NCBI GenBank assembly: GCA_964559845.1
Contig: CAZLJF010000021.1
Span: forward strand, 1 to 30,346
Source of the DNA: WSZY01 sp964559845
Lineage (GTDB): Bacteria; Pseudomonadota; Zetaproteobacteria; Mariprofundales; Mariprofundaceae
Direction: 5' to 3'
DNA: 30,346 nucleotides
In this document: in pieces, positions 22,812-30,346 of the stretch
How positions within the stretch are numbered: position 1 is the stretch's first letter
Layout: each line of letters begins with the position of its first letter
Notes under the pieces: model-generated
Database searches by the model: none
Seen by the model: the letters and a program-made list of their open reading frames with translations, nothing else
Told to the model about the DNA's origin: nothing
Program-made: the position numbers and the translations under genes

Positions 22812-22838
22812 TAGTGGGAAGGAAGCGGCCAGTGTCAA
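22809..22838 (-). promoter_or_regulatory. groES promoter candidate, distal, overlapping CIRCE
   Basis: A perfect -35 box TTGACA (22833-22838, minus strand) is followed after 17-19 bp by a weak ACTATTAG -10 region that runs into the CIRCE arm. This is the usual architecture for HrcA repression, although the -10 match is poor. Beyond it, 22839-22980 holds no feature I can support. Confidence 0.45.
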
Positions 22839-22993
22839 CTGCTGTTTCATCTGGCTGCAAGATATCCTTCCCAATTCACGGGCTGCTGTCTGTGGCCTCT
22901 CCCCTGTCCGCTTGTAATTGGGGCAAGGCGCTTAAACATGCCAAAAGGAGATTGAAAGCACGGCTGGAGACACCATTGTCAGGTGTGTCGTTT

Positions 22994-23010
22994 AAAAAGA
23001 GGACACCTCT
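22994..23010 (-). terminator. Weak terminator after the broken Mut7-C gene
   Basis: On the minus strand AGAGG-TGT-CCTCT (22998-23010) is a 5-bp stem with a 3-nt loop followed directly by a T-run (22994-22998). It lies about 27 bp after the stop at 23037. The stem is short. Confidence 0.4.
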
Positions 23011-23036
23011 GGATGGTAATGATATCCAGACTAGCA

Positions 23037-23373
23037 TCAAAGCATCTGCCTGTTCCATTGCTCAAGCTTGCGGCGCATACGCTCTACATGGCTGCCCTCC
23101 CGGTAAAGCTTGGCACACGCCGGGCAATGATGGCAGGGAATATGCTCATCCATAATATAGCCGGGCATCAGCTCGGCATATACACCGGAACCGGACTCCA
23201 GTTTCCGGTTGCAGAGCAGACAGCGGGAGAAGGGTTCGCTTTTCACGAATGGCACAATCCAGCAGCACGCGGTCATCGGCACCGGGTGCGGCGATCAGCG
23301 TATCACAGCCGGCGATTCGCAACCATTTGCCAAGCCGAACCAGCATCTCATCACATAGAAATTTCCGGCTCAC
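23037..23373 (-). pseudogene. Broken Mut7-C RNase-domain gene (deletion plus frameshift)
   Basis: Two overlapping frames hold the two ends of one known protein type. The first, from a GTG at 23373 with a GGGGG ribosome site, reads K-F-L-C-D-E-M-L-V-R-L-G-K-W-L-R-I-A-G...D-D-R, the start of the Mut7-C PIN-like RNase domain. The second, in the next frame from about 23240 to 23037, reads F-S-R-C-L-L-C-N-R-K-L-E...C-H-H-C-P-A-C-A-K-L-Y-R-E-G-S-H-V-E-R-M, the C-terminal zinc ribbon of the same family. The middle, with the T-R-D motif and roughly 45 residues, is missing and the frame changes at the joint. It is therefore probably inactive. A shorter zinc-ribbon protein from 23282 cannot be excluded. 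It lies 71 bp downstream of nifJ. Confidence 0.7.
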
Positions 23374-23444
23374 ACACCCCCTGAGACAGCCCGATAGAAA
23401 GCGGACCGGCTACGCTTGCCCCTCGCCTCCTGTGACTTTTAAGC

Positions 23445-26400
23445 CTATGCCATCGGTACAAACTCTGATGGATCCTGGTTGGCCATATGTTCGTAGGTCG
23501 CCCAGCGCAGATCGACTGCCTCCTGTGCCAGCTGCATCAGACGCTCGGCTTCCTCCGGATGGTTCTTCTGCAGCAGTTTGTAACGCATCTCTGTGTAGGC
23601 ATAGTCCCTCACCTTCATGGTTGGCCTCGGTGAGTCGAGAACGAAGGGGCGCTTGCCGGCCTTGCGCAGCATCGGGTTATAGCGAATCAATGGCCAGTAG
23701 CCGGATGCCACCGCCATATTCTGCTGATGCAGCCCCCGCGTCATGTCAATGCCGTGGGCGATACAGTGGCTGTAGGCAAGAATAATCGACGGGCCGGGAT
23801 AATCCTCCGCCTCGCGCATCGCCAGCAGCGTCTGCTGCGGATTGGCCCCCATGGCAACACGGGCCACATAGACATTACCGTAGGAGATTGCCTGCAGTGC
23901 CAGGTCTTTCTTGCCGACCGGCTTGCCGGCGGAGGCAAATTTCGCCATCGCACCGATCGGCGTGGATTTGGATGCCTGGCCACCGGTATTGGAATAGACT
24001 TCGGTATCAAGTACCAGCACATTGATATTACGGCCACTGGCCAGCGCATGATCGAGTCCTGAGGAACCAATATCATAGGCCCAGCCGTCGCCGCCAATCA
24101 GCCAGACACTGCGGCGCACCAGGTGATTGACGACAGTGAGCAGGTTTTTGGCGCGCGGATCATCCATGCCTTCCAGCATCAGTTTCAGCTTCTCCACTCG
24201 CTGGCGCTGTCTGGTGATTTCCGATCCTATGCTCTGGTCGGCATGGATCAGCTCATCGACGAAGTAATCGTCGAGCTTGTCGCGCAGCGATTCAAGCGCC
24301 TGCTTGGCCATATGGGTATGATGATCGGCGGCGATACGCATGCCCAACCCGAATTCGGCATTATCCTCGAACAGCGAGTTGGACCAGGCTGGCCCCCGGC
24401 CATCCTTGTTCACCGTCCATGGCGTAGCTGGCAGGTTGCCGCCATAAATTGAGGAGCAGCCGGTGGCGTTGGCCACCAGCAGACGCGGTCCGAACAGCTG
24501 GGTCAGCAGACGCACATAAGGCGTTTCGCCACAGCCGGCGCAAGCGCCGGAGAACTCGAACAGCGGCTCAAGGAACTGGGTACCGCGTACCGATGAGTAA
24601 TCAATTGTGGCGCGATCATTGATGGGCAGACTTTCGAAGAACTCAATATCCTTGCGGCCCTGCTCCATCAGCGGCGCCTTCGATGTCATGTTGATCGCCT
24701 TGCGTGTACCGGTTGCATCATCGAGATCAAATGCCGGACATGCATTCACGCACATTTCACAACCGGTACAATCCTCCTGATAGATCTCCAGCGTGTAGCG
24801 GGTCTCCGGGAAGCCGCGAGCGGAAACCGGTGCGGACGGGAACCCTTCCGGTGCATTTTCCAGATGCCCCTCATGGTAGAACTTGGCGCGGATCACGCTG
24901 TGCGGACAGACAAATGAGCAATTGCCGCACTGGATACAGAGATCAGGCTCCCATTTCGGCACGAAGTCGGAGATATTGCGCTTCTCCCATTGCGCCGTGC
25001 CGGAAGGGTAGGTGCCATCCACCGGGAGCTTGGAAACCGGCAGCTCATCGCCCTTGCCGGCCAGCATCGGAGCCGTGACCTCCTGCACAAATTGTGGCGC
25101 GCGAACAGGCACCATCAGATCCATCTCGCGATGGCTGGTTACCGAAGCCGGAACCTCTACTTTGTGCAGATGATCCAGCGCCGCATCCACCGCCCTGAAA
25201 TTCTGCTCAACCACATCCATGCCTTTGCGGGCATAGGTTTTCTCAATCGCCTTTTTAATCCGGGCAATCGCTTCATCGCGCGGCAACACGCCGGAAAGCG
25301 CAAAGAAGCAGGTCTGCATGATGGTGTTGATGCGCCGCCCCATACCGGCATTGCGTGCCACACTGGAGGCATCGATCACATAAAAATCGATATTTTTGTC
25401 GATAATCTCCTGCTGTACAGGCTTCGGCAGTTCATCCCACACCCGGTCGGCCGGTGTCGGGCTATTGAGCAGAAACACACTGTTTTGCGCCGCCTTGTCA
25501 AGCATCTCGACCTGGGTGATGAATGTGGCCTTATGGCAGGCGATAAAGTTGGCCGAATCGACCAGATAGGGGGCACGAATCGGGTCGGGACCGAAACGCA
25601 GATGCGATACCGTCTGTGAGCCGGCCTTTTTGGAGTCGTAAACAAAATAGCCCTGACAATGCAGTTCGGTATTTTCGCCGATAATCTTGATGCTGTTTTT
25701 GTTGGCAGACACCGTGCCATCGGAACCGAGTCCGAAAAAGAGGGCCCGGGTCACATTGTCCGGTTCGATATTGAAGCTGTGGTCGACATCGAGGCTGGTG
25801 TGACTGACATCGTCATGAATGCCGACAGTGAAATTGTTTTTCGGGTTCTCCTTGGCCAGTTCATCGAAAACAGCCTTGGCCATAGCCGGAGTAAACTCTT
25901 TCGAGGAGAGTCCATAGCGGCCGCCAATCACTCGCGGCAATCCGGCCAGTTCACCCAGCATCACCGATTCGGAGAGCGATGCCATGACATCCTGATAGAG
26001 TGGTTCACCTCGTGCACCAGGCTCCTTGGTACGATCAAGTACGGCAATGGACTTCACACTCTCCGGCAGGGCTGCCAGCAGATGTTCACGGCTGAACGGA
26101 CGGAACAGGCGTACTGTAATCACACCCAGTTTCGCTCCCTTTGCGTTGAGCACCTTGATGGTCTCTTCAATGGTCTGGGCGCCGGAGCCCATAACGATAA
26201 TCACCCGCTCGGCATCCTCGGCGCCGAAGTAGTCAAACAGGTGGTAGTGGCGACCGGTCAGTTCGGCAAACCGGTCCATCGTATCCTGCACGATACCCGG
26301 CACCGCATCATAAAACCGGTTGGCGCTTTCACGCCCCTGGAAATAGACATCCGGATTCTGGGCCGTGCCGCGGATAAACGGATTGTCCGGATTCAGGGCA

Positions 26401-27026
26401 CGACGGCGGTGCTCATAAACCAGTTCATCATCGATCATGGCCCGTATCTGATCATCGGAGATCAGGGTAACCTTGTTAATCTCGTGCGACGTGCGGAAGC
26501 CGTCGAAAAAATTCATGAACGGCACTCGCGCGCGCAATGTGGCGGCATGGGCGATCAGCGCCGTATCGTGCGCCTCCTGCACCGATGCCGAGGAGAGCAT
26601 GGCAAAGCCGGTCGTGCGTGCAGCCATCACATCCTGATGATCGCCAAAGATAGAGAGAGCCTGCGTGGCCAGCGACCGGGCTGCCACATGAAATACTGTC
26701 GAAGTCAGTTCACCGGCAATCTTGTACATGTTGGGAATCATCAACAACAGGCCCTGCGAAGCGGTAAAGGTAGTGGTCAGCGCACCGGTTTGCAGTGCAC
26801 CGTGCGCGGTACCGGCAGCTCCGCCCTCCGACTGCATCTCAATTACATCGGGCACCTGCCCCCAGATGTTCTCCCTGCCCTGTGCCGACCACTGATCGCA
26901 TAGTTCGGCCATATCGGAGGAGGGCGTGATCGGATAGATCGAGCATATTTCACTGACCCGATAGGCAATATGAGCGACACCTGTGCCGCCATCGAAGGTA
27001 ATTTGTTTGTCGTTCTTGTCCGTCAT
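23445..27026 (-). CDS. nifJ: Pyruvate:ferredoxin (flavodoxin) oxidoreductase, single-chain
   Basis: This 1193-residue enzyme oxidises pyruvate and CoA to acetyl-CoA and CO2 and passes electrons to ferredoxin or flavodoxin. The order is N-terminal pyruvate-binding domain (Y-P-I-T-P-S-S near residue 35), CoA/transketolase-like domain, and two 4Fe-4S clusters starting near residues 697 (C-I-Q-C-G-N-C-S-F-V-C-P) and about 755 (C-T-G-C-E-M-C-V-N-A-C-P). The C-terminal thiamine diphosphate domain follows, with C-A-G-C-G-E-T, G-D-G-W-A-Y-D-I near 979 and Y-S-N-T-G-G-Q-A-S-K-S. Cluster cysteines are intact and length is normal for NifJ. The start lies 12 bp after the stop of the GltD-like flavoprotein gene, so the two form an operon. 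Confidence 0.97.
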   Translation of the reverse strand: MTDKNDKQITFDGGTGVAHIAYRVSEICSIYPITPSSDMAELCDQWSAQGRENIWGQVPDVIEMQSEGGAAGTAHGALQTGALTTTFTASQGLLLMIPNMYKIAGELTSTVFHVAARSLATQALSIFGDHQDVMAARTTGFAMLSSASVQEAHDTALIAHAATLRARVPFMNFFDGFRTSHEINKVTLISDDQIRAMIDDELVYEHRRRALNPDNPFIRGTAQNPDVYFQGRESANRFYDAVPGIVQDTMDRFAELTGRHYHLFDYFGAEDAERVIIVMGSGAQTIEETIKVLNAKGAKLGVITVRLFRPFSREHLLAALPESVKSIAVLDRTKEPGARGEPLYQDVMASLSESVMLGELAGLPRVIGGRYGLSSKEFTPAMAKAVFDELAKENPKNNFTVGIHDDVSHTSLDVDHSFNIEPDNVTRALFFGLGSDGTVSANKNSIKIIGENTELHCQGYFVYDSKKAGSQTVSHLRFGPDPIRAPYLVDSANFIACHKATFITQVEMLDKAAQNSVFLLNSPTPADRVWDELPKPVQQEIIDKNIDFYVIDASSVARNAGMGRRINTIMQTCFFALSGVLPRDEAIARIKKAIEKTYARKGMDVVEQNFRAVDAALDHLHKVEVPASVTSHREMDLMVPVRAPQFVQEVTAPMLAGKGDELPVSKLPVDGTYPSGTAQWEKRNISDFVPKWEPDLCIQCGNCSFVCPHSVIRAKFYHEGHLENAPEGFPSAPVSARGFPETRYTLEIYQEDCTGCEMCVNACPAFDLDDATGTRKAINMTSKAPLMEQGRKDIEFFESLPINDRATIDYSSVRGTQFLEPLFEFSGACAGCGETPYVRLLTQLFGPRLLVANATGCSSIYGGNLPATPWTVNKDGRGPAWSNSLFEDNAEFGLGMRIAADHHTHMAKQALESLRDKLDDYFVDELIHADQSIGSEITRQRQRVEKLKLMLEGMDDPRAKNLLTVVNHLVRRSVWLIGGDGWAYDIGSSGLDHALASGRNINVLVLDTEVYSNTGGQASKSTPIGAMAKFASAGKPVGKKDLALQAISYGNVYVARVAMGANPQQTLLAMREAEDYPGPSIILAYSHCIAHGIDMTRGLHQQNMAVASGYWPLIRYNPMLRKAGKRPFVLDSPRPTMKVRDYAYTEMRYKLLQKNHPEEAERLMQLAQEAVDLRWATYEHMANQDPSEFVPMA

Positions 27027-27038
27027 TTCGACTGTCCT

Positions 27039-28712
27039 TTATTCTGCCGCTGCGGAGGCAGCATCTTCCTTGACCATTTCAATAGCATGACACGGGCACT
27101 GCTCAAAACAGGCGGCGCAACCGGTGCATTTGTCATAGTCGTACATATAACGCTTGCCTTTGCCCAGTTTGATAATGGCATCTTCCGGGCAGGCGCCGTA
27201 ACAGCCGTCACATTCGAAACAGTTGCCGCAGGAGAGGCAGCGTTTGGCCTCGAACAGCGCCTCCTGCTCGCTATAGCCCTGCAGAATCTCCTCGAAACCA
27301 CCGAGGCGATCCTCAGGTGGCAGTTCGCCCTGCGCCCGTTTTGGCGCTTCAGTACTGTACCAGAGCTGCAACTTGTCATGCTCGACAATCGGGTGCTTTG
27401 GTGCAGGTTCGTATGTTTCACCACGTAGCCATGCATCGATATGGCGAGCCGCTTTCTTGCCGTGGCCTGTGGCAATGGTCACCGAACGTTCGCTCGGCAC
27501 CATATCGCCGCCGGCAAAGATGCCATCCGCACCGGTCATCATGTTCGCACCGACAATGACCGTCCCGTCCGGATTGAACTCAATGCCTGCCACCTGTTTG
27601 AGGAAGCCTGTATCGGTGTCCTGGCCGACTGCCATGATCAGTGCATCGGCCTCCAGCGTCTCCGTCTTGCCGGTTGGCTGCGGACGGCCGTTTTCATCCA
27701 GTTCCATGACCTCAACAGTCATTGTGGTGTTGTCGATCTCCTTGATGGTGCGCAGCCAGTTGATCTTCACGCCCTCTTCAATCGCTTCATCGGCTTCGAA
27801 ATCGTGGGCCGGCATATTGTCACGGTCGCGGCGGTAGATGATGACTGCTTCCTCAGCACCCAGCCGCCTGGCCGTACGCGCTGCATCCATAGCTGTGTTG
27901 CCGCCGCCATAGATGGCAACGCGACGACCAAGCTGCAGCTCTTCACCATTTTCCACACTCTTCAGGAAGCTGACCGCATCGAGCATCTTACGCGCATCAC
28001 GGCTCGGAATATCGATATTTTTGCTCAGGTGCGCACCCACGGCAATAAATACAGCATTAAAACCGCCCTCTTCCTTCTCCCGCATAACATCTTCGACACG
28101 GTGGTTGAGCGTAATCTTCGCGCCCATATCGATAACCCGCTGGATTTCGGCATTGAGCTCCTTGCGCGGCATGCGGTATGCGGGAATGCCGAAATGGATC
28201 ATGCCTCCCGCCACCGGGCCGGCTTCACGAATCTCCACCTCATGGCCGAGGCGGATCAGGTGATAGGCAGCAGAGAGGCCGCTGGGGCCGGCGCCAATGA
28301 TCAGCACTCTCTTGCCATCCGGACGCGGTGTAAACTCGGGTTTCCACCCCTTCTCCATCGCCAGATCACCCAGGAAGCGTTCAACGGCGTGAATACCGAC
28401 CTCCTGATCTGTGTAGGCACGATTGCAGGCGGTTTCACACGGGTGGTAGCAGACACGTCCATGAATGGCCGGGAATGGATTGTTCTCCACCAGCTTCTGC
28501 CATGCGGCCTCATATTCACCGGCCTGGGCCAGCGCCAGCCACGCCTGAACATCTTCACCTGCCGGGCATGCATGGTTGCAGGGGGGGAGGAAATCCATGT
28601 AAACCGGCTTACGCAAACGATGTGCACCTGTACCGGTATCATGTTTGGTCAGGTCCAGATTGGCTGTCATGTCTTTCATCTTCATGCTGTTATTCTCGCT
28701 TTCAAGTTTCAT
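27039..28712 (-). CDS. GltD-like NAD(P)H flavoprotein with extra C-terminal 4Fe-4S clusters
   Basis: This 557-residue protein has an N-terminal Fer4 domain (about 45-110, C-N-H-A-C-P...C-Y-H-P-C-E-T-A-C). An FAD fold follows with GAGPSG (140-145), then an NADPH fold with G-G-G-N-T-A near 268 followed by R-R-D-R-D-N-M-P. A C-terminal segment (492-541) has enough cysteines for two 4Fe-4S clusters. The plan is that of the glutamate synthase small subunit and related NAD(P)H:ferredoxin oxidoreductases, but no large GltB subunit is encoded here. Its partner is nifJ, 12 bp downstream. I infer that it moves electrons between the ferredoxin reduced by NifJ and NAD(P). Internal ATGs at codons 10 and 12 are possible starts. 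Confidence 0.85.
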   Translation of the reverse strand: MKLESENNSMKMKDMTANLDLTKHDTGTGAHRLRKPVYMDFLPPCNHACPAGEDVQAWLALAQAGEYEAAWQKLVENNPFPAIHGRVCYHPCETACNRAYTDQEVGIHAVERFLGDLAMEKGWKPEFTPRPDGKRVLIIGAGPSGLSAAYHLIRLGHEVEIREAGPVAGGMIHFGIPAYRMPRKELNAEIQRVIDMGAKITLNHRVEDVMREKEEGGFNAVFIAVGAHLSKNIDIPSRDARKMLDAVSFLKSVENGEELQLGRRVAIYGGGNTAMDAARTARRLGAEEAVIIYRRDRDNMPAHDFEADEAIEEGVKINWLRTIKEIDNTTMTVEVMELDENGRPQPTGKTETLEADALIMAVGQDTDTGFLKQVAGIEFNPDGTVIVGANMMTGADGIFAGGDMVPSERSVTIATGHGKKAARHIDAWLRGETYEPAPKHPIVEHDKLQLWYSTEAPKRAQGELPPEDRLGGFEEILQGYSEQEALFEAKRCLSCGNCFECDGCYGACPEDAIIKLGKGKRYMYDYDKCTGCAACFEQCPCHAIEMVKEDAASAAAE

Positions 28713-28822
28713 TTATCAGCCTTTTTAAAATGTGTCGTCAGTTTATGACTGCTGCGTTGAGCTTATCTGCCCTTGTAAATCGATTCAATCCCATTTCTAC
28801 GATCTGGTTGCTGTGGCCTGCA

Positions 28823-29200
28823 TCAGCCCCCGGCCAGTTTGGCCCTGTAACCCTCTTTCTCCAGCAGCAGTATCAGTTTTTCCCGATGATCTCCCTGAAT
28901 CTCGATGCTTGCGCCCTTCAGGGCTCCGCCTGTACCGAGCTGGCCCTTCAGCTTTTTCAGCAGTGCCTTCAGACCCTTTTCATCCAGAGGGAGACCGTCA
29001 ATTACACAGACATTCTTGCCGCCGCGCCCTTTTGATTCGCGCCGGATACGGACACCCTGCTTTGCAGGCTTTACTATATTGGCTGAAGAGGCGTGTAAAC
29101 GCCTGCCTTTGCTCTCTTTTTTCTTGCCTGACGGCTTCCCCATAGGCTTGGCCATCTGGCCATGTTCTGTGGAGTAGACTATCCGATCATCCCGACCCAT
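28823..29200 (-). CDS. SUI1/eIF1-like translation factor (YciH family)
   Basis: This 125-residue protein has a basic N-terminal tail (about 15-50, K/G/S-rich) and a C-terminal SUI1 domain with V-R-I-R-R-E-S-K-G-R-G-G-K-N-V-C-V-I-D-G-L-P and L-K-G-Q-L-G-T-G-G-A-L-K-G, the family hallmarks. Bacterial YciH proteins resemble eukaryotic eIF1 and can influence start-codon fidelity in initiation. GGAG lies 7 bases before the ATG. It is 110 bp upstream of the GltD-like gene on the same strand and divergent from pdhA. Confidence 0.93.
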   Translation of the reverse strand: MGRDDRIVYSTEHGQMAKPMGKPSGKKKESKGRRLHASSANIVKPAKQGVRIRRESKGRGGKNVCVIDGLPLDEKGLKALLKKLKGQLGTGGALKGASIEIQGDHREKLILLLEKEGYRAKLAGG

Positions 29201-29432
29201 TGCGTTGCTCCAAGGGTAATTTCATCATCAACCGCTATAGTATGAGACAGAGCCTTTCGGGCCGCAATCATTGCATGAATCGCCCTTTCCGTTTTTAGGG
29301 AGGAAACGTTGAAAAATAAGGGTTTATCCGAATACTAAATGATGCCTGTAAATGATACCCGTACTCACCGTTTGGTTGCTGCACAGAGGCAACTCCGGCA
29401 TGATTCGCCTTCGCTAAATCTCTGGGGGTCTC

Positions 29433-30346
29433 ATGACTGGCAAGAAGAAACAGGAAAATGCAGCAGGCATTACACACGAAGGACGTTTTTACAGTGCCGA
29501 GCGCCTGCATGCAATGCATGACATGATGTTATTCATTCGCCGGTTTGAGGAGAAGGCCGGGCAGATGTACGGCCTGAAGAAAATTGGCGGATTCTGTCAT
29601 CTGTGCAATGGTCAGGAAGCAGTCTGTGTCGGCATGGAAGAGGCCGCAGAGCCAACAGATTATATGATGACCAGTTACCGCGATCATGGCCATATTCTGG
29701 CACGTGGCGCTGATGCGACAGCAGTAATGGCGGAGCTTCTTGGGCGTGCCGGTGGTGTTGTCGGTGGCAAGGGCGGCTCCATGCACATGTTTGATGTCGA
29801 AAAAAACTTTGCCGGTGGTAACGGCATTGTTGGTGAGCAGGTCCCGATTGGCATCGGTTTCGGTTTTGCCAGCCAATACCGTGACGACAAACGTGTATCC
29901 ATCACCATCATGGGTGATGGCGGCGTGAATCAGGGAGCGGTATACGAATCTTTCAATATGGCGGCCTTATGGAAGCTGCCGGTGGTGTTTGTCATTGAAA
30001 ACAACCAGTACGCAATGGGAACTTCATTAAGCCGGGCCTCGGCAGAGACACACCTCTTTAAACGCGGCATCTCATTCAAGGTGCCGGGTATGCAGGTGGA
30101 TGGCATGGATGTTCTGGAAGTGGAACGAAAAATGTCCGAGGCGCTTGCACATGCACGTTCCGGCGAAGGCCCGATTATTGTTGAAATGATGACCTACCGT
30201 TATCGCGGACACTCGATGTCTGATCCGGCCACCTACCGCACCCGCGATGAAGTGGATGAGTGGCGGACAGGGCGGGATCCGATTGCAAATCTGCAGAACC
30301 GTATGATTGAGGCCGCTCTTGCGACAGAGGATGACTTCAAACAGAA
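29433..30346 (+). CDS. pdhA: Pyruvate dehydrogenase E1 component alpha subunit (partial, runs off the window)
   Basis: An open frame from the ATG at 29433, with GGGGG as ribosome site, continues without a stop to the last base (304 codons). It carries the thiamine diphosphate motif G-D-G-G-V-N-Q-G with E-N-N about 25 residues later (near 150-190). It also has G-G-K-G-G-S-M-H-M-F, and the R-Y-R-G-H-S-M-S-D-P-A-T-Y-R loop that contacts the cofactor in the E1 alpha family. It decarboxylates pyruvate and passes the acetyl group to the lipoyl domain of E2. The beta subunit and E2 are expected downstream. A branched-chain E1 alpha is less likely given the Y-R-G-H-S-M-S-D loop. The lipoyl cofactor is made by lipA, about 10 kb to the left. 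Confidence 0.93.
   Translation, partial: MTGKKKQENAAGITHEGRFYSAERLHAMHDMMLFIRRFEEKAGQMYGLKKIGGFCHLCNGQEAVCVGMEEAAEPTDYMMTSYRDHGHILARGADATAVMAELLGRAGGVVGGKGGSMHMFDVEKNFAGGNGIVGEQVPIGIGFGFASQYRDDKRVSITIMGDGGVNQGAVYESFNMAALWKLPVVFVIENNQYAMGTSLSRASAETHLFKRGISFKVPGMQVDGMDVLEVERKMSEALAHARSGEGPIIVEMMTYRYRGHSMSDPATYRTRDEVDEWRTGRDPIANLQNRMIEAALATEDDFKQ

Noticed and set aside
25659..26903. 414-codon open frame antisense to nifJ
   Set aside because: It is a shadow of a clear enzyme gene. The translation is His/Arg/Gln-rich with no motif.
27441..28748. 435-codon open frame antisense to the GltD-like gene
   Set aside because: It is a shadow frame; the opposite strand has intact FAD, NADPH and Fe-S motifs.
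29339..29521. 60-codon frame overlapping the pdhA start
   Set aside because: It runs out of frame into a well-supported pdhA and has no domain. It is noted only as part of the leader observation.

Overview
The window reads as about 30 kb of bacterial chromosome, mostly housekeeping and regulatory genes of a Gram-negative proteobacterium. Pointers are an outer-membrane barrel and LolA-like export operon, a beta-proteobacteria-like rpoN-hpf-ptsN-hprK-rapZ-ptsH-ptsI block, groESL under a CIRCE operator, a BolA/CGFS-glutaredoxin pair and a large one-chain NifJ. This gene mix fits a deep-branching proteobacterium such as a Zetaproteobacterium (Mariprofundus-like), but that placement is an impression from gene content and protein style, not a search result.

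Layout. 1-605 is a degraded, AT-richer stretch. It holds scrambled relics of hybrid histidine kinase/receiver genes and a 45-nt 3' half of a tRNA-Thr(CGU) lying where one relic breaks off, which looks like an old attachment site or deletion scar. 606-1706 (+) is a tandem cyclic-nucleotide-binding-domain protein. 1767-6840 (-) is a five-gene envelope operon: LolA-like periplasmic protein, two FtsX/MacB-type permeases, a LolD-type ATPase and an outer-membrane barrel, with a strong promoter placed so that the mRNA may be leaderless. bioB (-) stands alone.

8307-15957 (-) is a long regulatory block. A CAU-anticodon tRNA (probably Ile2), bolA and grxD come first, then rpoN with its own promoter, a 274-bp gap with unusual inverted repeats, then hpf, ptsN, hprK, rapZ, a mannose-type EIIA, ptsH and ptsI. 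All soluble phosphotransfer proteins are present but no EIIB or EIIC permease is seen, so this looks like a regulatory PTS. A RhlB-like DEAD-box helicase (+) diverges from the tRNA. It is followed on the minus strand by an unrecognised protein with a cupin/JmjC-like HxD...H signature and by lipA, then by two small membrane proteins whose stop codons overlap.

groES-groEL (-) carries a perfect CIRCE, two candidate promoters, three tandem hairpins between the cistrons and a convincing terminator. Upstream lies a Mut7-C type RNase gene broken by an internal deletion and frameshift. A SUI1/YciH gene is followed by a GltD-like flavoprotein with extra 4Fe-4S clusters in an apparent operon with nifJ (pyruvate:ferredoxin oxidoreductase). 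The window ends inside pdhA (+), the E1 alpha subunit of pyruvate dehydrogenase. With lipA nearby, the organism appears to have both a ferredoxin-linked and an NAD-linked route from pyruvate to acetyl-CoA, as expected for a microaerophile or facultative organism.

I see no CRISPR array, intact insertion sequence, integrase or rRNA. The least ordinary parts are the decayed left edge with the tRNA fragment, the HxD...H protein, the complete LolA-like/ABC/barrel operon, the GltD-like/NifJ pair and the structured non-coding gaps around groESL and rpoN-hpf.
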